Shown here: one piece after another, positions 17,991 through 29,900 of the stretch
Position numbering within the stretch: position 1 is the stretch's first letter
How the letters are laid out: every line of letters begins with the position of its first letter
Assembly: GCF_900187265.1 (NCBI RefSeq)
Contig: NZ_LT906450.1
Location: forward strand, 3,773,444-3,837,443
Length of the DNA stretch: 64,000 bases
Source of the DNA: Rhodococcus rhodochrous
GTDB lineage: Bacteria > Actinomycetota > Actinomycetes > Mycobacteriales > Mycobacteriaceae
Direction of reading: 5' to 3'
Position numbers and translations under genes: made by a program
The notes under the pieces: model-generated
What the model saw: only the letters and a program-made list of their open reading frames with translations
Told to the model about the DNA's origin: nothing
Databases searched by the model: none

Positions 17991-20900
17991 CCGCAGTCGA
18001 GATACCGACCGCACCGTCGATCCTGGCTGCAAGACCCGCTGGAGTCGGGTCGACGAACATCCACTGCAGTTTCATCAGCCGCCCCTGCGCCGCCAGACCC
18101 GACACGATTCGGGTTGCCGACAACGAGTTACCACCCAGAGCGAAGAAGTTGTCGTCCAATCCGACCCGTTCTACTCCGAGCACCTCACCGAAGACCGCCG
18201 CCACGATCTGCTGTGTCTCGGTCCGCGGAGCACGGAAGGAGTCGGTCTCGAAGACGGGCGTAGGCAACGCGCCACGATCCAACTTGCCCGACGCATTGAG
18301 CGGGAGCTCATCGAGCACGACTACGCGCGAAGGCACCATGTACGACGGCAGCAGTCCTCGTACCGAAGCAACGACCTCATCCGGATCGATCTCGACGTCA
18401 GCAGTCGGTACAACATATCCGATGAGAGCGTCGCCCGACTCGCGCCGGAAAACTGTTGCGACAGAACGTGCTACGCCAGCCAGTGCATCGAGAACCGCTT
18501 CGATCTCACCGAGCTCGATGCGCTGACCACGGAACTTCACCTGGAAATCGGTGCGACCCAGATACTCCAGCTCACCGTCTCGCGTCCACCGCACCAGATC
18601 ACCCGTGCGATACATCCGCTCGCCGGAGCCGAAGGGATCGGCCACGAACCGCTCCGCCGTCAGATCCACCCGCCCGTGATAACCCCGCGCGAGCTGAACA
18701 CCCGACAGATACAACTCACCCGCCACCCCGACCGGCACCGGCCGCAACCGACCGTCGAGCACAAGCACCCGAGTGTTCCGTACCGGTGATCCGATCGGCA
18801 CCACCCGACCGTCGGACGAATCGAGATACGTGAACGACGTCGCCTGGATCGTCGCCTCGGTCGGACCGTACAGATTGTGCACCTGAGCCGAACACGTCTG
18901 CCGCGTCCGAAGCGCTGTACTGGCGGAGAGCTCTTCGCCGCCGGTGAAAAGCGCCCGCAGCGAAGTCCACATCCCGGACGACCATTGGTCGAGCACCGCC
19001 TCGAGCACCGACGGCACGAACTGCACCGCCGTGACCTGCTGCTCGTCGATGACCCGCGCCAGATACTCCGGATCCCGATGCCCGTCCGGCTCCGCCACCA
19101 CCAACCGCGCACCGGCCTGCAACGGAAGCAACAACTCCCACACCGACGCATCGAAGGTGAACGGCGTCTTGAGCAACACCACATCGTCAGCGCCCAGAAC
19201 GAACCGTTCCTGCATCCACAGCAACTGGTTGACCACCGAACGATGCTCGACCGCCACACCCTTCGGCCGACCCGTCGACCCCGACGTATAGATCACATAC
19301 GCCGTATTCTCCGGACGCAACACCGCACGACGATCGGAATCGGTCACCGGAGCATCCGACACCGACGACAGATCCACCTCGTCCACAGGAACCACCGGCA
19401 CGGAATCCGGCGCACCGAAGCCGTCCCGTGACGTCGTCAGCACCAACACCGGCTCCGACGAATCGAGCACATACCCCGTCCGCTCCACCGGATGATCCGG
19501 ATCCACCGGCACATACGCACCACCGGCAGCAAGCACCGCATGCACCGCCACCACCAGATCCACACTGCGACGCATCGCCACCGCCACCCGCGACTCCGGC
19601 CCCACACCCACCGAAATCAAATACCGAGCAAGACGATTCACCCGCGATGAAAATTCTCCATAGCTCACCTCACTGCCGTCCGATACCAACGCGGTCGTAT
19701 CCCCCGACACAGACACAGACGAATCGTACAGTTGAGGCCACGTTTCAGCAGGTCGAGTCTGCGTGGTGTCGTTCCACGAGTCGAGCACCGACACCCGCTC
19801 CTCGGGAGCCAACAACTCCACATCCCCGACCGGCACCGACACATCCGCCGCCACCGCCTCGACCAACCGCACGAACCGCTCCGCGAACGACACCACCGTC
19901 GCCTCGTCGAACAGATCCGTCGCATACGTCCACGCCACCGACATCCCCGCCGGCGCACCCGACTCATCGAACTGCTCGGCCACCGTGACATCGAGATCGA
20001 ACTTCGCCGACACCGCATCGAGCTCCACCGGAGCCACCGTCAACCCCGGCAACTCCAAACCCGCACGCTCGAAATTCTGGAACGACAACAACACCTGGAA
20101 CAACGGATGCCGCGCCTGCGAGCGCTCCGGATTGAGCACCTCCACCAACCGCTCGAACGGCACATCCGCATGCCCGAACGCCGCCACATCCACCGCACGC
20201 GCCTGCTCGAGCACCTCCGCGAACGACGCAGACGACTCCACCCGAGTACGCAACACCAACGTGTTGACGAACATACCCACCAGATCGTCGAGCGCACGCT
20301 CCCCACGACCGGCAACCGGCGTACCGATCGCAATATCGTCGGTACCCGACAACCGAGCCAACAACACCGCCAACGCCGCATGCACCGCCATGAACACGGT
20401 CACCCCACGCTCACGCGCCACCCGCGTCAACGCCTCGTGCACACCCGCATCCACCACACCGACATGCATCGCCCCACGATTCGACGCCACCGCCGGACGC
20501 GCACGATCCACCGGCAGATCCAACTGATCCGGCAACCCCGCCAAACTCTCCCGCCAGAACCCGACCTGACGCGAGATCAGCGACTGCGGATCGTCCTCCG
20601 ACCCGAGCACCTGCCGCTGCCACAACGCGAAATCCGCATACTGCACCTCGAGCGGCGCCCAGCCGGGCGCCTCACCACGACACCGGGACTCGTACGCCAC
20701 CATCACATCCCGAGCCAACGGCCCCATCGACACACCATCACCGGCGATGTGATGCACCACCACCACCAACACGAACTCGTCCACCGCATCCACGACCCGG
20801 AACAACCGCACCCGCACCGGCACCTCGACCGCCACATCGAACCCGGCCGTAATCGCGTCGACTGCCCGCGTAGCGACTTCGGCAGCGCCCACGATCTCTT

Positions 20901-23900
20901 CGTTCAAGTCGAGGTCGACTTCCGAGCGCGGCAGTACGCGCTGGTAGCCAACACCATCAGTCATCGGATACACCGTCCGCAACGACTCGTGCCGCTCGAC
21001 CACATCCGAAACCGCAGCAGCCAACGCCGCCACATCCAATGCCCCTGACAAACGCAGCGCCATTCCCACGTTGTTGGTTCCGGAGGACGTGTCCAACCGG
21101 TTCAGGAACCACATCCGCTGCTGCGCAAACGACAACGGCACCCGCTCCGGACGCTCCTGCGCCACCAACGGCACCCGACCACCGGCACCGGCATGCTCGG
21201 CCACCCGCGCCGCCAACACCTCGACCGTCGAACCCTCGAACAACACCCGCACCGGCACCGCAGCATCGAGAGCCGCACCGATCCGCGAGACCACCTGCGT
21301 AGCACTCAACGAGTTGCCACCGAGAACGAAGAAATCATCGTCGAGACCGACCCGCTCGATGCCGAGCACCTCACCGAAGACCGCAGCGACCGTCTGCTCC
21401 ACCGGCGTACGCGGAGCACGGAACTCCACCGCCTCGAATACCGGCTCCGGCAACGCCTTACGATCCAACTTGCCCGACGCATTGAGCGGCAACTCATCGA
21501 GCACCACCACCTGCGAAGGCACCATGTACGACGGCAACACCGACCGCACCGCATCGAGCACCACACCGGAGTCGACCGCACCGGCCACATAGCCGACCAA
21601 CCGATCACCGACCTGCGCATCCGAATGCAGCACCACCACGGCCTGCCCCACCCCCGGCACCTGCTGCAGCGCCGACTCGATCTCACCGAGCTCGATGCGC
21701 TGGCCACGCAACTTCACCTGGAAATCGGTGCGACCCAGATACTCCAGCTCACCGCTTCGCGTCCACCGCACCAGATCACCCGTGCGATACATCCGCGCAC
21801 CCGAACCGAACGGATCGGCCACGAACCGCTCCGCCGTCAGATCCACCCGACCGTGATAACCCCGCGCGAGCTGAACACCCGACAGATACAACTCACCCGC
21901 CACACCGACCGGCACCGGATGCAACCGACCGTCGAGCACAAGCACCCGGGTGTTCCACACCGGCGACCCGATCGGTGCCACCGAAGCCCCCGGATCAGCT
22001 GCCCAAGCGGTGACCACCTCCGCCTCGGCCGGCCCATACCAGTTGTGCAACTGCGTATCGCCGGCCACCGCCGCGAACCGCCGCACCGTCTCCATCGGCA
22101 ATGCTTCACCGGCGACGAACACCCGACGCAGACTCGACCCCACCGAACCGGGGATCGCCGACAAGAACGCGGCAAGCATCGACGGCACGAAATGCACCGT
22201 CGTGACCTGCTGCTCGTCGATGACCCGCGCCAGATACTCCGGATCACGATGCCCGTCCGGCTCCGCCACCACCAACCGCGCCCCGGTCTGCAACGTCCAG
22301 AACAACTCCCACACCGACACATCGAAGGTGAACGGCGTCTTGAGCAACACCACATCCGTCGCATCGAGCGGATACCGATCCTGCGCCCACAACAACTGAT
22401 TGACCGTCGCCGCATGCGGCAACGCCACACCCTTCGGCCGACCCGTCGACCCCGACGTATAGATCACATACGCCGTATTCTCCGGACGCAGAATGGACAC
22501 CCGCTCCGCAGCCGAGACGGCATCCGCCGAAAAATCGGACACATCAAGCTCATCGACCGCCACCACCGGAACGGAATCCGGCGCACCGAAGCCGTCCCGT
22601 GACGTCGTCAGCACCAACACCGGCTCCGACGAATCGAGCACATACCCCGTCCGCTCCACCGGATGATCCGGATCCACCGGCACATACGCACCACCGGCAG
22701 CAAGCACCGCATGCACCGCCACCACCAGATCCACACTGCGACGCATCGCCACCGCCACCCGCGACTCCGGCCCCACACCCACCGAAATCAAATACCGAGC
22801 AAGACGATTCACCCGCGACGCGAACTCACCATAGGTGTACTCACCACCGTCGAACACCACCGCCGGCGCACCCGGCGACCGCTGCACCTGCTCGTCGAAC
22901 AAGTCGGTCAGCAACCGCGCCGACACCGCATGCCCGGTCGCATTCCACGAGTCGAGCACCGACACCCGCTCCTCGGGCGCCAACAACTCCACATCCCCGA
23001 CCGGCACCGACACATCCGCCGCCACCGCCTCGACCAACCGCACGAACCGCTCCGCGAACGAGACCACCGTCGCCTCGTCGAACAGATCCGTCGCATACGT
23101 CCACGCCACCGACATCCCCGCCGGCGCACCCGACTCATCGAACCGCTCGACGAACGTGATCTGCAGATCGAACTTCGCGGTGTCCAGATCCGCCTCCACC
23201 CCGGCCACCGTCAGGCCCGGCAACTCGAACGTCGTCTGGGCGAAGTTCTGGAAGACCAGCAGGACCTGGAACAACGGGGCGTGCGCCGTCGACCGGGTCG
23301 GAGCCAACTCCTCCACCAGCCGCTCGAACGGCACATCCGCATGCCCGAACGCCGCCACATCCACCGCACGCGCCTGCTCGAGCACCTCCGCGAACGACGC
23401 AGACGACTCCACCCGAGTACGCAACACCAGGGTGTTGACGAACATGCCGATCAGGTCGTCGAGCGCACGCTCCCCACGACCGGCGATCGGCGTACCGACA
23501 GCCACGTCGTCCGACCCGGACAACCGCGACAACAACACCGCAACCGCGGCGTGGACCACCATGAACATCGTCGCATCGTTCTCACGTGCGACCCGAGTCA
23601 AAGCGCGGTGGGCAGAGGCGGAAACGTCCGAAGGTACTGTCGCTCCGCGGAAGGACTGCACGGGAGGCCTCGGACGGTCCGTCGGCAGCGACAACACTTC
23701 CGGTACGTCCGCCAAGTTCTCCCGCCAGAACCCGACCTGACGCGAGATCAACGACTCCGGATCGTCCTCCGACCCGAGCACCTGCCGCTGCCACAACGCG
23801 AAATCCGCATACTGCACCTCGAGCGGCGCCCACCCCGGAACCTCACCACGACACCGGGACTCGTACGCCACCATCACATCCCGAGCCAACGGCCCCATCG

Positions 23901-26900
23901 ACGAACCGTCACCGGCGATGTGATGCACCACCACCACCAACACGAACTCGTCCACCGCATCCACGACCCGGAACAACCGCACCCGCACCGGCACCGCCGC
24001 CGCCACATCGAACCCGGCCGCGATCACCTCACCGACCCGCACCGGCACCTCGTCCCCCGACACCGACACCGGCGACAGATCCAACCCCACCGCCGAGACC
24101 GGAACCACCACCTGCGCCGGACCCTCAGGCCCCGCCGGATACACCGTCCGCAACGACTCGTGCCGCTCGACCACATCCGAAACCGCAGCAGCCAACGCCG
24201 CCACATCCAGAACACCGGACAACCGAATCGCCAATGGCACGTTGTACACCGCAGAGGACGGATCGAACTGGTTCAGGAACCACATCCGCTGCTGCGCAAA
24301 CGACAACGGCACCCGCTCCGGACGCTCCTGCGCCACCAACGGCACCCGACCACCGGCACCGGCATGCTCGGCCACCCGCGCCGCCAACACCTCGACCGTC
24401 GAACCCTCGAACAACACCCGCACCGGCACCGCAGCATCGAGAGCCGCACCGATCCGCGAGACCACCTGCGTAGCACTCAACGAGTTGCCACCGAGAACGA
24501 AGAAATCATCGTCGAGACCGACCCGCTCGATGCCGAGCACCTCACCGAAGACCGCAGCGACCGTCTGCTCCACCGGCGTACGCGGAGCACGGAACTCCAC
24601 CGCCTCGAATACCGGCTCCGGCAACGCCTTACGATCCAACTTGCCCGACGCATTGAGCGGCAACTCATCGAGCACCACCACCTGCGAAGGCACCATGTAC
24701 GACGGCAACACCGACCGCACCGCATCGAGCACCACACCGGAGTCGACCGCACCGGCCACATAGCCGACCAACCGATCACCGACCTGCGCATCCGAATGCA
24801 GCACCACCACGGCCTGCCCCACCCCCGGCACCTGCTGCAGCGCCGACTCGATCTCACCGAGCTCGATGCGCTGGCCACGCAACTTCACCTGGAAATCGGT
24901 GCGACCCAGATACTCCAGCTCACCGCTTCGCGTCCACCGCACCAGATCACCCGTGCGATACATCCGCGCACCCGAACCGAACGGATCGGCCACGAACCGC
25001 TCCGCCGTCAGATCCACCCGACCGTGATAACCCCGCGCGAGCTGAACACCCGACAGATACAACTCACCCGCCACACCGACCGGCACCGGATGCAACCGAC
25101 CGTCGAGCACAAGCACCCGGGTGTTCCACACCGGCGACCCGATCGGTGCCACCGAAGCCCCCGGATCAGCTGCCCAAGCGGTGACCACCTCCGCCTCGGC
25201 CGGCCCATACCAGTTGTGCAACTGCGTATCGCCGGCCACCGCCGCGAACCGCCGCACCGTCTCCATCGGCAATGCTTCACCGGCGACGAACACCCGACGC
25301 AGACTCGACCCCACCGAACCGGGGATCGCCGACAAGAACGCGGCAAGCATCGACGGCACGAAATGCACCGTCGTGACCTGCTGCTCGTCGATGACCCGCG
25401 CCAGATACTCCGGATCACGATGCCCGTCCGGCTCCGCCACCACCAACCGCGCCCCGGTCTGCAACGTCCAGAACAACTCCCACACCGACACATCGAAGGT
25501 GAACGGCGTCTTGAGCAACACCACATCCGTCGCATCGAGCGGATACCGATCCTGCGCCCACAACAACTGATTGACCGTCGCCGCATGCGGCAACGCCACA
25601 CCCTTCGGCCGACCCGTCGACCCCGACGTATAGATCACATACGCCGTATTCTCCGGACGCAGAATGGACACCCGCTCCGCAGCCGAGACGGCATCCGCCG
25701 AAAAATCGGACACATCAAGCTCATCGACCGCCACCACCGGAACGGAATCCGGCGCACCGAAGCCGTCCCGTGACGTCGTCAGCACCAACACCGGCTCCGA
25801 CGAATCGAGCACATACCCCGTCCGCTCCACCGGATGATCCGGATCCACCGGCACATACGCACCACCGGCAGCAAGCACCGCATGCACCGCCACCACCAGA
25901 TCCACACTGCGACGCATCGCCACCGCCACCCGCGACTCCGGCCCCACACCCACCGAAATCAAATACCGAGCAAGACGATTCACCCGCGACGCGAACTCAC
26001 CATAGGTGTACTCACCACCGTCGAACACCACCGCCGGCGCACCCGGCGACCGCTGCACCTGCTCGTCGAACAAGTCGGTCAGCAACCGCGCCGACACCGC
26101 ATGCCCGGTCGCATTCCACGAGTCGAGCACCGACACCCGCTCCTCGGGCGCCAACAACTCCACATCCCCGACCGGCACCGACACATCCGCCGCCACCGCC
26201 TCGACCAACCGCACGAACCGCTCCGCGAACGAGACCACCGTCGCCTCGTCGAACAGATCCGTCGCATACGTCCACGCCACCGACATCCCCGCCGGCGCAC
26301 CCGACTCATCGAACCGCTCGACGAACGTGATCTGCAGATCGAACTTCGCGGTGTCCAGATCCGCCTCCACCCCGGCCACCGTCAGGCCCGGCAACTCGAA
26401 CGTCGTCTGGGCGAAGTTCTCGAAGACCAGCAGGACCTGGAACAACGGGGCGTGCGCCGTCGACCGGGTCGGAGCCAACTCCTCCACCAGCCGCTCGAAC
26501 GGCACATCCGCATGCCCGAACGCCGCCACATCCACCGCACGCGCCTGCTCGAGCACCTCCGCGAACGACGCAGACGACTCCACCCGAGTACGCAACACCA
26601 GGGTGTTGACGAACATGCCGATCAGGTCGTCGAGCGCACGCTCCCCACGACCGGCGATCGGCGTACCGACAGCCACGTCGTCCGACCCGGACAACCGCGA
26701 CAACAACACCGCAACCGCGGCGTGGACCACCATGAACATCGTCGCATCGTGTTCTCGAGCCAGTTTCTTCAGGCCGGAGTGCGCCGCCGCCGGCACCTCG
26801 AACGGCACCCTCGCACCCCGGAAGGACTGCACCGGAGGGCGGGGACGGTCGGTCGGCAACGTCAAGCTCTCGGGAAGGCCGTCGAGCGTCGATCGCCAAT

Positions 26901-29900
26901 AGGCGGTCTGCTGTGCGATCAGCGAATCCCGGTCGGACTCGTCGCCCAGGACCTGCCGCTGCCACAACGCGAAATCCGCATACTGCACCTCGAGCGGCGC
27001 CCACCCCGGAACCTCACCACGACACCGGGACTCGTACGCCACCATCACATCCCGAGCCAACGGCCCCATCGACGAACCGTCACCGGCGATGTGATGCACC
27101 ACCACCACCAACACGAACTCGTCCACCGCATCCACGACCCGGAACAACCGCACCCGCACCGGCACCGCCGCCGCCACATCGAACCCGGCCGCGATCACCT
27201 CACCGACCCGCACCGGCACCTCGTCCCCCGACACCGACACCGGCGACAGATCCAACCCCACCGCCGAGACCGGAACCACCACCTGCGCCGGACCCTCAGG
27301 CCCCGCCGGATACACCGTCCGCAACGACTCGTGCCGCTCGACCACATCCGAAACCGCAGCAGCCAACGCCGCCACATCCAGAACACCGGACAACCGAATC
27401 GCCAATGGCACGTTGTACACCGCAGAGGACGGATCGAACTGGTTCAGGAACCACATCCGCTGCTGCGCAAACGACAACGGCACCCGCTCCGGACGCTCCT
27501 GCGCCACCAACGGCACCCGACCACCGGAACCGGCATGCTCGGCCACCCGCGCCGCCAACACCTCGACCGTCGAACCCTCGAACAACACCCGCACCGGCAC
27601 CGCAGCATCGAGAGCCGCACCGATCCGCGAGACCACCTGCGTAGCACTCAACGAGTTGCCACCGAGAACGAAGAAATCATCGTCGAGACCGACCCGCTCG
27701 ATGCCGAGCACCTCACCGAAGACCGCAGCGACCGTCTGCTCCACCGGCGTACGCGGAGCACGGAACTCCACCGCCTCGAATACCGGCTCCGGCAACGCCT
27801 TACGATCCAACTTGCCCGACGCATTGAGCGGCAACTCATCGAGCACCACCACCTGCGAAGGCACCATGTACGACGGCAACACCGACCGCACCGCATCCCG
27901 AACCGCCACCGGGTCCAGAATCGCGTCCACCGCGGAAACCACGTAGCCCACCAGATGCTCACCGAGGTCACCGCCGCGCACGACGGTCACCGACTGGGCT
28001 ACACCCTCGACGCCCAACAGAGCTGTCTCGATCTCACCGAGCTCAATCCGCTGACCTCGGAACTTCACCTGGAAATCGGTGCGACCCAGATACTCCAGCT
28101 CACCGTTTCGCGTCCACCGCACCAGATCACCCGTGCGATACATCCGCTCGCCGGAGACGAAGGGATCGGCCACGAACCGCTCCGCCGTCAGATCCACCCG
28201 CCCGTGATAACCCCGCGCGAGCTGAACCCCCGACAGATACAACTCACCCGCCACCCCGACCGGCACCGGCCGCAACCGGGCGTCGAGCACCAGAACGCGG
28301 GAGTTCCACTGTGGCAGACCGATCGGAACGCTGCGTAGCTCGCTGTCGGACCTCACGACCTTGCGATAGGTGATGCTCACGGCCGCCTCGGTCGGACCGT
28401 AGAGGTTGTGCAGTGGTGCCGGCGACCGCCGCACGAATGCGCGGACGGTTTCGGGCGGTAGCGCCTCCCCGATGACGAAGACGTCCCGGAGCGTTGCCAA
28501 TTCATCGGCGCGGGCGTACTCGGCGAAGACGGTGAGCATCGACGGCACGAAGTCGGTGAGGGTCACCTTCTGTTCGGACACCGTCCGCGCGACATAGGCG
28601 GGATCGCGGTGGCCGTCGGGGGTTGCGATCACGAGATGGGCACCCACCTGGAGTGGGAGAAAGAATCCCCACAGGGACACATCGAAGGTCGTCGCCGTCT
28701 TCTGGAGGTAGACGTCGGACGGGGACAATGCGTATGCGTGGCGCATCCATGCCATCTGGTTCGCGATCGCCCGATGCGGAACCGCCACGCCCTTCGGTCG
28801 GCCGGTCGATCCTGACGTGTAGATCACGTAGGCCGTATTCTCCGGTCGCAGCACCGAGACACGGTCGGAGTCGGCGACCGGGGCGTCCGACATCGAGGAC
28901 AGATCGATCTCGTCGATCGATACGACCGGCGTGGACCCCGGAACCTCGAATCCGTCCCGCGAGGTCGTCAGCACCGCAACGGGTTCGGCGGACTCGAGTA
29001 CGTAACCGGTTCGCTCGATCGGGTGATCCGGATCGACCGGCACGTACGCGCCGCCGGCCTCGAGAACCGCGTAGATCGCGACCACGAGATCGACGCTACG
29101 GCGAATCGCAAGAGCCACACGGGATTCCGGCCCTACTCCGATGGAGATGAGATGCCGTGCCAGCCGGTTGACCCGGCGATCGAATTCGTCGTAGGTCAGT
29201 GCGGCGCCTTCGTAACTCACCGCAACGGCATCGGGCGTCTCGACGATCTGGCGACGGTACCGCTGCAGGAGCAAAGTCTCCTCGACCGGATGACCGGTGT
29301 TGTTCGCATCGACTACCAGGCGGGTCACCTCGGCCTCGTCGAGAAGAGGAACGTCGCCGACCGGCAGTCCTACGTCGGAGACGAAAGTATGCAGGATTCG
29401 GAGGTAGCGATCCGCAAACTCCCGAATTGTGTCCTCGTCGAAAAGATCCGTCGCATAGGTGAAGTCGACGGCCATTCCGCCGTACTCCGAATCGGTTCCC
29501 AATCGCTCGGCGACGGTGAGTTGAAGGTCGAACTTGGCTGTCGAGTAGTTCGACTCGACGGCCCCGATGGTCAGGCCGGGAAGTTCGAACGTCGTCTGGG
29601 TGAAGTTCTGGAAGAACAATGCGACCTGGAACAACGGATGCCTGGCCTGAGAGCGTTCCGGGTTGAGCACCTCGACGAGGCGCTCGAACGGGACGTCTGC
29701 ATGAGCGAAAGCGGCCAGATCGACTTCGCGAGTCCGTTCGAGAAGCGACGAAAGCGAGGTGTCGGATTCGACACGTGTGCGTAGCACGAGCGTGTTGACG
29801 AACATGCCGATCACGTCGTCCAGCGCGCGCTCCCCGCGCCCGGCGACCGGTGTACCGATGGCGATGTCGTCCGTACCGGACAATCGTGCGAGAAGCACCG

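Noticed and set aside
22663-25773. Long plus-strand open frame (1036 codons, His/Arg-rich) opposite NRPS-1, with a similar one at 25834-28338
   Set aside because: Low-complexity His/Arg/Pro composition produced by the antisense of G/T-ending codons, repeated exactly with the NRPS module repeat, and no domain or ribosome binding site.
21099-27897. Mobile element or CRISPR explanation for the long direct repeats
   Set aside because: The repeats are in-frame NRPS modules with no transposase, terminal inverted repeats or spacer structure.
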